DNA of 64,000 nucleotides from Pontibacter indicus (GTDB lineage: Bacteria > Bacteroidota > Bacteroidia > Cytophagales > Hymenobacteraceae), in contig NZ_FTPP01000002.1 in NCBI RefSeq assembly GCF_900156345.1, positions 806,001 to 870,000 of the forward strand, in the 5' to 3' direction. Made by a program: the position numbers and the translations under genes. The notes below the pieces were generated by a model that was not told where the DNA came from, searched no databases, and saw only the letters and a list, made by a program, of their open reading frames with translations. Positions 9,833 to 21,222 of the stretch are shown one piece after another (positions within the stretch are counted from its first letter, which is position 1; each line of letters starts with the position of its first letter).

Positions 9833-10606
9833 ATGGTTTTTTACAAGACTGAAGAAGAAATAGAGCTAATTCGCCAGAGTGCTTTAATATTAAGTAAAGC
9901 ACATGGCGAAATAGCTCTTCTTATAAAAGAAGGGGTGTCCACCCTCACACTGGATAAAAGAGCTGAAGAGTACATAAGAGATCATGGCGCTGTCCCATCT
10001 TTTAAAAACTACAATGGCTTTCCTTTTAGCCTTTGTATCTCGGTAAATTCTACTGTAGTGCATGGGATGCCAAGCAATTACGTTTTGAACGATGGAGACG
10101 TAATTTCTGTTGATGGTGGAGTTTACTACAAAGGATTTCATAGTGACTGTGCCTATACCCATGCAGTTGGAAATATTTCGGGAGAAGTAGCTCAGCTGTT
10201 AGAGGTTACCAAAGAATCGCTTTACAAGGGAATTGAAAAAGCAGTTGTAGGTAACAGGCTTGGTGATATTAGCCATGCTATACAAACGCACGCAGAAGCT
10301 TCTAAGTATGGTGTGGTCCGAGAATTAGTAGGTCACGGCATTGGTCGTAATCTGCATGAATCTCCAGAAGTCCCTAACTACGGTAAACGTGGCCAGGGAA
10401 TGAAGCTTCAGAATGGGTTAGTACTTGCGATTGAACCCATGGTGAATCTTGGAACAAGGTATATCATACAGGAGGAGGACGGCTGGACCATCCGTACCCG
10501 TGACAATAAACCTTCTGCACATTTTGAACACACAGTGGTTGTAAGAAATAACAAAGCAGAAGTATTAACAACTTTTGAATACATAGATAAAGCTAAACAA
10601 CAATAA
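9833..10606 (+). CDS. map: Methionine aminopeptidase, type I
   Basis: 257-residue cytosolic metallopeptidase that removes the initiator methionine. The metal ligands of the pita-bread fold are visible: Asp in VDGGVYYKGFHSDCAYT (two aspartates), His in GHGIGRNLHE, Glu in AIEPMVNLG and Glu in FEHTVVV. Starts three bases after secY and abuts infA directly, so it is cotranscribed with translation genes. Confidence 0.97.
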   Translation: MVFYKTEEEIELIRQSALILSKAHGEIALLIKEGVSTLTLDKRAEEYIRDHGAVPSFKNYNGFPFSLCISVNSTVVHGMPSNYVLNDGDVISVDGGVYYKGFHSDCAYTHAVGNISGEVAQLLEVTKESLYKGIEKAVVGNRLGDISHAIQTHAEASKYGVVRELVGHGIGRNLHESPEVPNYGKRGQGMKLQNGLVLAIEPMVNLGTRYIIQEEDGWTIRTRDNKPSAHFEHTVVVRNNKAEVLTTFEYIDKAKQQ

Positions 10607-10825
10607 ATGGCGAAGCAGTCCTCTATCGAGCAAGACGGTACTATCATCGAAGCATTATCAAATGCAATGTTCCGGGTAGAGTTAGAAAATGGTCATCAGG
10701 TAGTAGCGCATATCTCAGGTAAAATGAGAATGAATTACATTAAGATTTTACCAGGTGACCGCGTTAAGTTGGAGATGTCACCCTATGATTTAACTAAAGG
10801 AAGAATTGTTTATCGTTATAAATAA
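10607..10825 (+). CDS. infA: Translation initiation factor IF-1
   Basis: 72 residues, the exact usual length for IF-1, an S1-type OB-fold protein that blocks the A site during initiation. Signatures: [36 protein letters not shown] and [11 protein letters not shown]. Its ATG directly follows the map stop codon. Confidence 0.98.
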   Translation: MAKQSSIEQDGTIIEALSNAMFRVELENGHQVVAHISGKMRMNYIKILPGDRVKLEMSPYDLTKGRIVYRYK

Positions 10826-10830
10826 CTACA

Positions 10831-10947
10831 ATGAAAGTCAAAGCATCAGTAAAAAAGAGAAGTGTTGACTGTAAGATTATCCGTCGCAAGGGTAAGCTCT
10901 ACGTTATCAACAAAAAGAATCCAAGATATAAACAAAGACAAGGATAA
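10831..10947 (+). CDS. rpmJ: 50S ribosomal protein L36 (zinc-free form)
   Basis: A 38-residue [22 protein letters not shown] to the C-terminal YKQRQG. L36 normally binds zinc through three Cys and one His; here only Cys14 remains, with Ser11, Asn27 and Tyr32 in the neighbourhood of the other ligands. That makes it the zinc-independent form, which is usual in Bacteroidota. Located between infA and rpsM. Confidence 0.95.
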   Translation: MKVKASVKKRSVDCKIIRRKGKLYVINKKNPRYKQRQG

Positions 10948-10956
10948 TTATTAATT

Positions 10957-11334
10957 ATGGCAAGAATAGCAGGAGTTGATATTCCGGACAACAAAAGAGG
11001 AGAGATCTCTTTGACTTACATTTTTGGTATAGGTCGTAATCTCTCTGTGCAAATCCTAAACAAAGCCGGGGTGGATCTTGACAAAAAGGTGAAAGACTGG
11101 ACCGAAGATGAGGCTAATGAGATCAGAAATATCATTGCAGCTGAAATCAAAACCGAAGGTGTTCTGAGATCAGAAGTGCAATTGCATATTAAGCGTCTTC
11201 TTGATATTGGCTGCTACCGTGGTTTGAGACACCGTAAAGGTCTACCTGTACGTGGTCAGCGCACGAAAAATAACTCGCGCACAAGAAAGGGTAAGCGTAA
11301 GACAGTAGCAAACAAGAAGAAAGCTTCTAAATAA
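10957..11334 (+). CDS. rpsM: 30S ribosomal protein S13
   Basis: 125-residue S13 of the 30S head, contacting the P-site tRNA. It opens [19 protein letters not shown] and contains the signature [26 protein letters not shown]. The C-terminus is strongly basic. First gene of the alpha-operon section. Confidence 0.98.
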   Translation: MARIAGVDIPDNKRGEISLTYIFGIGRNLSVQILNKAGVDLDKKVKDWTEDEANEIRNIIAAEIKTEGVLRSEVQLHIKRLLDIGCYRGLRHRKGLPVRGQRTKNNSRTRKGKRKTVANKKKASK

Positions 11335-11343
11335 TTTTTGATC

Positions 11344-11736
11344 ATGGCTCAGAAAAGAAAAGACAAAGCTAAGAAGCGTGTTGTAGTTGTTGAATCAACA
11401 GGCCAGGTACACATCAAAGCTTCTTTCAACAATATCATTATCTCAGTAACCAATAACGCAGGACAAGTTATCTCTTGGGCTTCTGCTGGTAAAATGGGTT
11501 TTAAAGGTTCTAAAAAGAACACTCCTTACGCTGCACAAATGGCAGCTTCAGATTGCGCCAAGGTTGCTTATGACCTGGGTATGCGCAAAGCTGAGGTTTT
11601 CGTTAAAGGTCCTGGTGCAGGTAGAGAGTCCGCCATCCGTACTGTACAGAACACTGGCATTGAAGTAACAACTATTAAGGATGTTACGCCACTTCCTCAC
11701 AACGGATGTCGTCCTCCTAAACGCAGAAGAGTTTAA
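11344..11736 (+). CDS. rpsK: 30S ribosomal protein S11
   Basis: 130-residue S11 of the 30S platform. Characteristic segments are [35 protein letters not shown] and the C-terminal [16 protein letters not shown] chose the ATG at 11344 (MAQKRKDK); an in-frame TTG two codons upstream is less likely. Confidence 0.97.
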   Translation: MAQKRKDKAKKRVVVVESTGQVHIKASFNNIIISVTNNAGQVISWASAGKMGFKGSKKNTPYAAQMAASDCAKVAYDLGMRKAEVFVKGPGAGRESAIRTVQNTGIEVTTIKDVTPLPHNGCRPPKRRRV

Positions 11737-11758
11737 TTAGTAATTCAGATTAAATACA

Positions 11759-12364
11759 ATGGCAAGATATACTGGTCCTAAAAGCAAAATCTCCAGAAAG
11801 TTTAACGAGGAGATTTTTGGCCCAAGCAAAGCATTAAAAAAGAAAAGCTATCCTCCAGGACAGCACGGTCGTGGTCGCCGTAAGAAGCAATCAGAATATG
11901 CGCTTCAGCTGACAGAAAAGCAAAAAGCAAAGTTCATCTACGGCATGCTGGAGAAGCAGTTTGCTAACCTGTTCGAAAAAGCTGCCCGTAAAGGCGGTGT
12001 AACTGGTGAGCAATTCCTGACCCTGCTGGAGTCTAGACTTGACAATACGGTTTACAGACTTGGCATCGCTCCTACAAGAAGAGCTGCCCGTCAGTTAGTA
12101 CTGCACAAGCACATCACTGTTAATGGTGAGATTGTTAACATACCTTCGTATAGCTTAAAAGTTGGTGATACGGTAGCTGTTAGAGAGAAGTCTAAATCTC
12201 TAGAGGCAATTACTACTAGCCTGAGCGTTCGCAATGCGCGTGCTTTCAGCTGGTTAGAGTGGGATGGAGCTGAGATGGTTGGTAAATTTGTGTCTGCGCC
12301 ACAGCGCGACCAGATCCCTGAGAAAATTCAGGAGCAGCTGATCGTCGAGTTCTACTCTAAGTAA
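11759..12364 (+). CDS. rpsD: 30S ribosomal protein S4
   Basis: 201-residue primary 16S rRNA-binding protein. The S4 RNA-binding domain is at about residues 92-155, with [20 protein letters not shown] and [16 protein letters not shown]. No zinc-finger cysteines at the N-terminus. The rpsM-rpsK-rpsD-rpoA-rplQ order is the standard alpha operon. Confidence 0.98.
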   Translation: MARYTGPKSKISRKFNEEIFGPSKALKKKSYPPGQHGRGRRKKQSEYALQLTEKQKAKFIYGMLEKQFANLFEKAARKGGVTGEQFLTLLESRLDNTVYRLGIAPTRRAARQLVLHKHITVNGEIVNIPSYSLKVGDTVAVREKSKSLEAITTSLSVRNARAFSWLEWDGAEMVGKFVSAPQRDQIPEKIQEQLIVEFYSK

Positions 12365-12401
12365 TCCGCTTAATCAAATTTTAACCTTTAACACTGCAAG
12401 T

Positions 12402-13391
12402 ATGTCAATATTAGCATTTCAAATGCCAGAGAAAGTTGTGATGGAAAAAGCCGACGACTTTCATGGTCTATTTGAATTCAAGCCGCTTGAAAAAGGTTAC
12501 GGAGTAACCATCGGTAATGCTCTGCGAAGAATTTTGCTTTCTTCTCTGGAAGGATACGCAATTACTAGCGTTCGCATACCTGGTGTACTGCATGAGTTCT
12601 CGTCTGTTGAAGGCGTAGTGGAGGATGTATCTGATATTATCCTCAACCTGAAAATGGTTCGCTTCAAGAAAATCAGTGAAGTGATCGATGATAAAATCAC
12701 GGTATCTATTTCAGGTCAGGATAAGTTTTTAGCTGGCGACATCAGCAAATTTTCTACAAGCTTCGAGGTATTGAACCCTGAGCTGGTTATTTGCAACCTG
12801 GATAAGAACATGACACTGGAAGTTGAGCTGACTATTCAAAAAGGACGTGGCTACGTACCTGCTGAAGAAAACAAGCCAGCGGACCAGGTGTTTGGCCTTA
12901 TTCCGATCGACGCCATCTTCACGCCTATCAAGAATGTTAAGTTCAGTGTAGAGAACACGCGTGTTGAGCAGAAGACTGACTATGAAAAGCTAGTGCTTGA
13001 CATACAGACGGACGGTTCTATTCATCCGGAAGATGCCCTGAAAGGTGCTGCGAACATTTTGATCCAGCATTTCATGCTCTTCTCTGACAACACCATGACT
13101 TTTGAAACTGCCAAGCCTGAAGAGGAAGAAGCGGTAGACGAAGAATTGCTGCACATGCGCAAAGTACTGAAGACTTCACTTCAGGATATGGATCTCTCTG
13201 TTAGAGCTTACAACTGCTTGAAGGCTGCCGACATTAAAACGCTCGGTGACCTGGTGCAGCTTGACATCTCTGACATGATGAAGTTCCGTAACTTCGGTAA
13301 GAAGTCTTTGACAGAGCTTGAGAACCTAGTGCAAGAGAAAGGCCTGACTTTTGGCATGGACCTTTCTAAGTATAAATTAGAAGAAGATTAA
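12402..13391 (+). CDS. rpoA: DNA-directed RNA polymerase subunit alpha
   Basis: 329 residues, the normal size. The N-terminal dimerisation domain includes [20 protein letters not shown] and the C-terminal DNA-contacting domain starts near residue 258 with [20 protein letters not shown] and [15 protein letters not shown]. Alpha dimerises to nucleate core polymerase assembly and contacts activators. The upstream leader of 37 bases holds nothing I recognise. Confidence 0.98.
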   Translation: MSILAFQMPEKVVMEKADDFHGLFEFKPLEKGYGVTIGNALRRILLSSLEGYAITSVRIPGVLHEFSSVEGVVEDVSDIILNLKMVRFKKISEVIDDKITVSISGQDKFLAGDISKFSTSFEVLNPELVICNLDKNMTLEVELTIQKGRGYVPAEENKPADQVFGLIPIDAIFTPIKNVKFSVENTRVEQKTDYEKLVLDIQTDGSIHPEDALKGAANILIQHFMLFSDNTMTFETAKPEEEEAVDEELLHMRKVLKTSLQDMDLSVRAYNCLKAADIKTLGDLVQLDISDMMKFRNFGKKSLTELENLVQEKGLTFGMDLSKYKLEED

Positions 13392-13461
13392 TCAATCTAC
13401 GGCATAATTCCCGATCCCCGGGTGGGTTGATCGACGGTATGCACGTGCACAATTCAAAATA

Positions 13462-13974
13462 ATGAGACACGGTAAAAAAGTAAATCACTTAGGAAGAACC
13501 GCTTCGCACCGCAAAGCAATGTTGTCTAACATGGCAGCTTCGCTTATCCTGCACAAGCGTCTTTCTACTACAGTAGCCAAAGCGAAAGCACTGCGCAAGT
13601 ATGTGGAGCCTCTACTGACAAAATCTAAAAACGACACAACTCACTCCAGAAGAACTGTTTTTGCTTACCTGCAAGACAAGGAGTCTGTGAAAGAGCTATT
13701 TGACGAAGTATCTGTAAAGATCGCTAACAGACCTGGTGGTTACACTCGTATCCTGAAGACTGGTTACAGACTTGGTGACAACGCAGAAATGTGTGTGATC
13801 GAGCTTGTTGACTACAACGAGGATATGCTGACTACAACTGGTACTGCCGGTGGTGCTAAGAAAACTCGTCGTCGTTCTTCTTCTAAGAAAAAAGGTACGG
13901 AGTCTACTGAGGCTTCAACTCCTGTAACTCCAGAAGCAGAGGGCACTAAAGAAGAAACAAAAGATGCTGAATAA
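13462..13974 (+). CDS. rplQ: 50S ribosomal protein L17 with acidic C-terminal extension
   Basis: 170 residues. The first 120 or so are standard L17 ([60 protein letters not shown]). After that comes a tail with a Lys/Arg/Ser patch and then a Thr/Glu-rich stretch ending [11 protein letters not shown]. The tail is absent from the 127-residue E. coli protein and looks disordered. Last gene of the ribosomal cluster, followed by a terminator. Confidence 0.97.
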   Translation: MRHGKKVNHLGRTASHRKAMLSNMAASLILHKRLSTTVAKAKALRKYVEPLLTKSKNDTTHSRRTVFAYLQDKESVKELFDEVSVKIANRPGGYTRILKTGYRLGDNAEMCVIELVDYNEDMLTTTGTAGGAKKTRRRSSSKKKGTESTEASTPVTPEAEGTKEETKDAE

Positions 13975-13994
13975 GCTTCATTTGTGAAATATTC

Positions 13995-14030
13995 TAAAGG
14001 GGCATGACGTAAGTCGTGTCCCTTTTTTAT
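13995..14030 (+). terminator. Rho-independent terminator after rplQ
   Basis: AAGGGGCATGAC and GTCGTGTCCCTT form a stem around the loop GTAA, followed directly by a run of T. It closes the ribosomal superoperon before carA. Confidence 0.85.
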
Positions 14031-14050
14031 TATTGTATTAAATTTTCAAG

Positions 14051-16455
<2,405 letters not shown>

Positions 16456-16480
16456 GGAACATCCCGAAAATATTTTAGGC

Positions 16481-16518
16481 ATAAGGCTGTGGGTTTATGA
16501 CTCACAGCCTTATTTTTG
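16481..16518 (+). terminator. Rho-independent terminator after eno
   Basis: AAGGCTGTGGGT and ACTCACAGCCTT pair (one G:T), followed by ATTTTTGT. It lies 25 bases after the enolase stop. Confidence 0.8.
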
Positions 16519-16556
16519 TATAAAGCCCTCAGAATAATATCTATAGTTCACTATAT

Positions 16557-16856
16557 ATGCTTCAACGTATACCTAAATTCTTCCGCAGTTTCTATTTCAT
16601 CACAGGTATGCTGTTCTTGGTGTGGATGTTATTTTTCGATTCCAACGACTTTATCACGCAGTACCGCATGAGCCAGGAGCTGCGGAATAAAGAGAAAGAC
16701 AAAGAGTATTACCTGGAGAAGATGGCCGAGGTGCAGCAGGACCGCGAGGAGCTGATGGGCAACCCGGAGCTGCTCGAAAAATTTGCCCGCGAGAAATACC
16801 TTATGAAGCGGCCGGGCGAGGATGTGTTTATCGTTGTGCCGAAAAAGGAAAAGTAA
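16557..16856 (+). CDS. DivIC/FtsB-like septum formation initiator
   Basis: 99 residues. One membrane helix at about residues 10-27 is followed by a charged, coiled-coil-like segment (residues 38-65, QELRNKEKDKEYYLEKMAEV) and the conserved family ending NPELLEKFAREKYLMKRPGE. This is the layout of DivIC/FtsB proteins, which act with FtsL and FtsQ in the divisome. It lies downstream of eno, an arrangement also known from other bacteria (eno-ftsB in E. coli). I infer function from family and context. Confidence 0.85.
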   Translation: MLQRIPKFFRSFYFITGMLFLVWMLFFDSNDFITQYRMSQELRNKEKDKEYYLEKMAEVQQDREELMGNPELLEKFAREKYLMKRPGEDVFIVVPKKEK

Positions 16857-16878
16857 GGTATAGGTCCGGCGACGGATG

Positions 16879-16912
16879 TGCAGAAAGCTGTTTGTCAAAA
16901 CAGCTTTCTGCA
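16879..16912 (+). terminator. Inverted repeat after the DivIC-like gene
   Basis: TGCAGAAAGCTGTTT and AAAACAGCTTTCTGCA form a nearly perfect 14-base stem with a loop of a few bases. The T tract after it is weak (TTTAT), so it may be a terminator or a transcript-stabilising hairpin. Confidence 0.6.
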
Positions 16913-16936
16913 TTTATAGCCCTTGTGAGCCCGAAA

Positions 16937-16960
16937 GTCATAAATGTCGTAAGAATGACA
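16937..16960. promoter_or_regulatory. Possible operator of the HTH regulator gene
   Basis: Upstream of the HTH gene there are GTCATAAAT and GTCGTAAGA as adjacent direct repeats, and TGTC-N8-GACA as a dyad (16945-16960). Such repeats 65-90 bases before a regulator start could be an autoregulatory site. This is inference only. Confidence 0.35.
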
Positions 16961-17024
16961 TAGGAAAACCGCAAGTCCGCATTGCTTTTTCACTGTAGTA
17001 TTGGGAAACAAACCTAAAAACACC

Positions 17025-17591
17025 ATGAAGCAGTTAGGAGACAAAATTCTCGAGATACGAAAGCGCAAAGGGCTGAGCCAGGAAGAGCTTTCAGAAATGG
17101 CAGGTATAAGCCTGCGTACCTTGCAACGGATCGAGAAAGGGGAGACTGAACCTCGCGGCTATACCTTGAAATCCATCTGCCAGGCACTGGGTGCAGACGT
17201 AGAGGAGGTATACGACTACGGCAAGGAGCCCGACAAAAGTGTGATGCTGTTGATGCATCTGTCGGTGCTGTCGTATCTGTTGATGCCACTTGGCAATCTC
17301 GTTTTCCCGCTTATAATCTGGATAACGCAAAGAAAGAAAGTGTTCCATGTACACGAACAGGGCATCAGACTGTTGAATTTTCAAATTACCTGGTCATTGG
17401 TCACTTATCCGCTGGTAATGCTTTTTGCTTGGATGAAGATCATGCACTATCCGGGCTCATGGTATGTGTTTGTTGCCTATCTTATCCTCTACTTCCTAAA
17501 TGCCCTCTACGTCATCAGGGTGTGCTGGCTGGTCAGCAAAGACGCGTCGCACGATCCATATCCTGTTTCGTTCACCATCTTAAAGGTATAA
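17025..17591 (+). CDS. XRE-family HTH regulator with C-terminal membrane domain
   Basis: 188 residues from the ATG at 17025; an in-frame TTG eight codons upstream is possible. Residues 4-62 form a Cro/C1-type helix-turn-helix (IRKRKGLSQEELSEMAGIS, LRTLQRIEKGETEPRGYTL). After residue 72 there are three to four hydrophobic segments (about 73-100, 120-138, 145-169), with PLGNLVFPLIIWITQ resembling the DUF4870 membrane domain. So it is probably a membrane-tethered DNA-binding protein. Ligand and target are unknown; the dyad upstream suggests self-regulation. The flanking genes give no functional link. Confidence 0.75.
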   Translation: MKQLGDKILEIRKRKGLSQEELSEMAGISLRTLQRIEKGETEPRGYTLKSICQALGADVEEVYDYGKEPDKSVMLLMHLSVLSYLLMPLGNLVFPLIIWITQRKKVFHVHEQGIRLLNFQITWSLVTYPLVMLFAWMKIMHYPGSWYVFVAYLILYFLNALYVIRVCWLVSKDASHDPYPVSFTILKV

Positions 17592-17646
17592 GGCCGGCGT
17601 TCAGGTATAAACCGAGCTTATCCCCGCTGCTCCCCTTATTTTTTCG

Positions 17647-17654
17647 TAACTTTG
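17647..17654 (+). promoter_or_regulatory. Bacteroidetes-type -7 element upstream of hscA
   Basis: TAACTTTG fits TAnnTTTG and is 48 bases before the ATG at 17703. Transcription from it would start near 17660, which argues against any hscA start codon upstream of that point. No clear -33 TTG. Confidence 0.55.
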
Positions 17655-17702
17655 CGTATAGCGCTGCCCAGGTATAGGGCGGCTCCACCAAAGCAAAAGA
17701 AC

Positions 17703-19565
17703 ATGGCAAAAGTTGCGATAAACCTTTCTACAGGCGCCCTTCAGCAGGAAGAGGTGATTGTAGGTATAGACCTGGGAACTACTAACAGCCTGGTAGCCTA
17801 CATACATCCTGAAACCAAAAAGCCGGTCGCCATCAACGACCTCGATCGTGGTACCATTGTGCCCTCCGTGGTACACTTTACCCACACCGGCGAAGCCATT
17901 GTGGGAAACGATGCAAAGGAATTCTTAACCACCGATCCGGCTAATACCATTTATTCTGTTAAACGCCTGTTGGGGAAGTCCTACAAGGACCTGGGCGAGC
18001 ACAAAGACTACTTCGGCTACAAAATCATCGACGATGACAGCGAGGGGCTGGTGAAAGTTCGGGTAGGGGATAGGTTCTATTCTCCAATCGAGCTGTCGGC
18101 GGAAATACTAAAAGAGCTGCGTGCCCGGGCCGAACATGCCCTGAAAACACCGGTGAACAGAGCCGTGATTACGGTGCCGGCTTACTTCAACGACTCCCAG
18201 CGCCAGGCCACCCGCGATGCCGGCAAACTGGCCGGACTGGAAGTGCTGCGTATTGTCAACGAGCCTACAGCCGCCTCGCTGGCCTATGGTATTGGTATAG
18301 ATCCTTCTGAAGAGAAAACGATTGCGGTATACGACCTGGGCGGTGGTACGTTTGATATTTCCATCCTGAGCCTGCACCAGGGCATATTCGAGGTGCTCTC
18401 CACGCACGGTGACACCTACCTGGGCGGCGACGACATGGACCGGGCCATCATCAACTACTGGATTCAGGAGAACCAGTTGGTGGCAGATACCATCAACGAG
18501 GACAAGAACCTGCAGCAAGCGCTGCGCTTGAAAGCAGAAGAGGCTAAGAAAGCCTTGAGTCAGCAGCAGATCTACACCAGCAGGGTGAACGATACGATAG
18601 AATGTGGCATTACGCGGCACAAGTTTGAGGAGCTGATTGCCCCCATCGTAGCCAAAACCATAGAAAGCTGTCGCATGGCCATGGCCGATGCCAAACTGAC
18701 GCCGGAGCAGATCGACGCCGTGATTCTGGTGGGAGGCTCCACACGCGTGCCGCTGGTGTACGAAACGGTTTCCGACATCTTCGGTAAGCCGGCCAACAAC
18801 TCCCTTAACCCGGATGAAGTGGTGTCGCTGGGTGCGGCCATTCAGGCCGACATCCTGGCGGGTAACCGCAAAGACATCCTGCTGCTTGACGTGACGCCAC
18901 TCACGCTAGGTATAGAGACCATGGGTGGCCTGATGGACTCGATCATCCCACGCAATTCCAAGATCCCGACCAAGGCCGGCCGCCAGTACACCACCTCTGT
19001 AGACGGACAGGTGAACATGAAGATATCGGTGTACCAGGGCGAGCGTGACCTGGTGAAGGAAAACCGCAAGCTGGCCGAGTTCGACCTGAAAGGTATACCT
19101 GCCATGCCGGCGGGCTTCCCGAAAGTAGATGTCAACTTTATCCTGAACGCCGACGGCATCCTGAAAGTAGAGGCGATCGAGCTGCGCTCCGGCGTGCGCC
19201 AAGAAGTGGAAGTGAAACCGCAATACGGCCTGACTGACTCTCAAGTAGAGCAAATGTTGATGGACTCCATTACACACGCTCGCGAAGATGTGTCGGCCCG
19301 CATGGTGATTGAGGCCCGTACTACGGCGGAGCAGATGCTCTATCAGGTGGAGCGCTTTATAGAAAAGAATGGCCAGCACCTGACCGAAGACGAGATAAAC
19401 CTGACGCGTGAGAATGTGCAGAAACTGCGCGATGTGCTGCCAACCGGCGACAAAGACCAGATTCTGAAAGCGGTGGATAACCTGGAAGAGCAGACCAGCC
19501 CGTTTGCGGAGCGCGTGATGCAGATCTCCATCAAGCAGGCCATGGCCGGTAAGAAAATAGAGTAG
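17703..19565 (+). CDS. hscA: Hsp70-type chaperone HscA (Fe-S cluster biogenesis)
   Basis: 620 residues from the ATG at 17703. The actin-like ATPase domain shows [14 protein letters not shown] at residues 21-34, [20 protein letters not shown], and [14 protein letters not shown]; the substrate-binding domain starts near residue 395. The segment from [19 protein letters not shown] onwards, and [19 protein letters not shown], are closer to HscA than to DnaK, the protein is about HscA length (616 in E. coli), and the Gly/Met-rich DnaK tail is missing. HscA transfers Fe-S clusters from the IscU scaffold with HscB; neither partner is nearby. An in-frame ATG at 17652 overlaps the promoter element and is unlikely. 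Confidence 0.82.
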   Translation: MAKVAINLSTGALQQEEVIVGIDLGTTNSLVAYIHPETKKPVAINDLDRGTIVPSVVHFTHTGEAIVGNDAKEFLTTDPANTIYSVKRLLGKSYKDLGEHKDYFGYKIIDDDSEGLVKVRVGDRFYSPIELSAEILKELRARAEHALKTPVNRAVITVPAYFNDSQRQATRDAGKLAGLEVLRIVNEPTAASLAYGIGIDPSEEKTIAVYDLGGGTFDISILSLHQGIFEVLSTHGDTYLGGDDMDRAIINYWIQENQLVADTINEDKNLQQALRLKAEEAKKALSQQQIYTSRVNDTIECGITRHKFEELIAPIVAKTIESCRMAMADAKLTPEQIDAVILVGGSTRVPLVYETVSDIFGKPANNSLNPDEVVSLGAAIQADILAGNRKDILLLDVTPLTLGIETMGGLMDSIIPRNSKIPTKAGRQYTTSVDGQVNMKISVYQGERDLVKENRKLAEFDLKGIPAMPAGFPKVDVNFILNADGILKVEAIELRSGVRQEVEVKPQYGLTDSQVEQMLMDSITHAREDVSARMVIEARTTAEQMLYQVERFIEKNGQHLTEDEINLTRENVQKLRDVLPTGDKDQILKAVDNLEEQTSPFAERVMQISIKQAMAGKKIE

Positions 19566-19594
19566 GTTATACCTGTTATGTATACCTGAAACGA

Positions 19595-19627
19595 GAAGAG
19601 CTGACCGCGATGGTCAGCTCTTTTTTA
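19595..19627 (+). terminator. Rho-independent terminator after hscA
   Basis: AGAGCTGACC and GGTCAGCTCT form a stem around GCGAT, followed by a T run. The T run overlaps the stop codon of the convergent small membrane protein gene. Confidence 0.85.
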
Positions 19628-19963
19628 TTGGCTAAGGGAAATCAGGGCGTCGAGCAAGGTATAGTTCAGGTATAGCAGCGTAATCGCCACGATCACCCCA
19701 ACCATCACGCTGGCGTAAGGCTCGTCTTGCTCGCGCACGCCTTTCACACCCCAATATACATAAGCAAGCAAAGCCATCACACTGTAGAGGAGCAAAAGCA
19801 CAGGTATAGCCACCAGCACCGAATAGGGTACAAGCTGCCAGAAATAGTTGAATCCGAGCCAAGCCACATTCAAGGTCCAGGACACGACGAGCATGAGTAT
19901 GCTGCGCCTGGTCGAGCCGAGCCCCAATAGCCGGAGCAAACGCGTACCTTTAAAGGACGGCAT
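19625..19963 (-). CDS. Small membrane protein of unknown function
   Basis: 112 residues with three hydrophobic segments (roughly 20-45, 48-70 and 87-108) separated by short charged loops; no motif that I recognise. It starts two bases after the stop of the Ldh-family dehydrogenase gene on the same strand, so the two are probably cotranscribed. The stop codon lies in the terminator of hscA. A real gene on length, membrane pattern and spacing, but function is unknown. Confidence 0.6.
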   Translation of the reverse strand: MPSFKGTRLLRLLGLGSTRRSILMLVVSWTLNVAWLGFNYFWQLVPYSVLVAIPVLLLLYSVMALLAYVYWGVKGVREQDEPYASVMVGVIVAITLLYLNYTLLDALISLSQ

Positions 19964-19965
19964 AC

Positions 19966-21033
19966 CTAAAATTTCACGCCAAGTTTTTTGCCTAGCTCCG
20001 CCAGGTCTTTCTCCACAGGAGGCAACAACGGTATACCTTTCTGCAGGCGGATCGCCGTCATGATGCGCTCCGGATCACCCGGTATAAGCACGGCTTCCTC
20101 ACCGCGTTTCACATCCGCTTTGCGGAATGAAGCAATCCAGTTGTCCATATGCTGCTTAAACTCGTCGGCTGGACGGAAGGCGTCTATGCGCATGGCACCC
20201 AGGAAGTGACCTATACCTTGTCCTACCGGGTCGGCGGGCGGAGCGAGGAAGCTCACAAAAGGCGGCACCCAAGGCCCGTAATTGGCACCTGACAGCACGG
20301 CCGAGAAAATATCAACGATAGCGCCCAAGGCATAGCCCTTGTGACTGCCGTGGGTCAGGTCGCTGCCCAGCGGTAGGAGCGCGCCACCCTGTTTCAGTTC
20401 ATCAGCATTGTCCGTGTCATCGCCCTGGGCCGTTTGTATCCAGCCGAGTGGCGCTTTTTCGTTTTTACGCTGCAGAATTTCCAGCTTGCCGTTTGCGGCA
20501 GATGCCGTGGCAAAATCTGCCACGAAAGGTGGCTGCTCGTTGGCTGGCACAGCCACTGCAATCGGGTTAGTGCCCAGCATGCGCTTTGTCGAGTGGGTGG
20601 GCGCCACCAGCGGACTGGCGTTCGTCATGGCCATCCCGATCATGTCGCGCTGCAGGGCCTGCATGGCGTGGTAGCCCGCTATACCAAAGTGGTTCGAGTT
20701 GCGCACCGACACCCAGCCCGTTCCTACATTCTCCGCTTTCTGCATGGCAATTTCCATCGCGCGTGGCGCCACCACCAGACCGAGTCCGCCGTCGCCGTCA
20801 ACCGTTGCGGTGCTGGGCGTTTCGTGAACGGTGGAAATGGTTGGGTTGGGGTTGATACGACCGGCTTCCCAGAGGCGTACGTAGCCGCTCAGACGGGCCA
20901 CGCCATGGGAGTCTATACCGCGGAGGTCTGCTTCTAACAATACCTGTGTGGCCAGTTGGGCATCTTCCAGGGAGCAGCCTATGTTCAGAAAAATCTCGCG
21001 GGTGAAGTCGAAAAGGTGTCGGTATGGGTACAT
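19966..21033 (-). CDS. Ldh family (malate/L-lactate-type) oxidoreductase
   Basis: 355 residues from the ATG at 21033; an in-frame start 16 codons upstream is less likely. It belongs to the NAD(P)-dependent Ldh/MDH type 2 family, which is unrelated to Rossmann-type lactate dehydrogenases. Signatures: EADLRGIDSHGVARLSGYV with the conserved catalytic-site His, VRNSNHFGIAGYHAM, and GSDLTHGSHKGYALGAIVDI. Members act on malate, lactate, ureidoglycolate or related 2-hydroxyacids; the substrate cannot be told here. A small membrane protein follows in the same direction. Confidence 0.88.
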   Translation of the reverse strand: MYPYRHLFDFTREIFLNIGCSLEDAQLATQVLLEADLRGIDSHGVARLSGYVRLWEAGRINPNPTISTVHETPSTATVDGDGGLGLVVAPRAMEIAMQKAENVGTGWVSVRNSNHFGIAGYHAMQALQRDMIGMAMTNASPLVAPTHSTKRMLGTNPIAVAVPANEQPPFVADFATASAANGKLEILQRKNEKAPLGWIQTAQGDDTDNADELKQGGALLPLGSDLTHGSHKGYALGAIVDIFSAVLSGANYGPWVPPFVSFLAPPADPVGQGIGHFLGAMRIDAFRPADEFKQHMDNWIASFRKADVKRGEEAVLIPGDPERIMTAIRLQKGIPLLPPVEKDLAELGKKLGVKF

Positions 21034-21222
21034 AGTAAATGGGTTATTGCCGCAAATTAAAAAATTATCAGGCCAATGCATCGCAATTCCTGAATCGATT
21101 GTCCTGCAGAGAAATTATGCCGCTGAGTACCATTTATATACCTATTTTTCTATACTTTCGAGGTTTGGTAGAAATGTGGAATAGATTTTGACTTGGCTAA
21201 AGCAGGCTAAAACGATACGATT

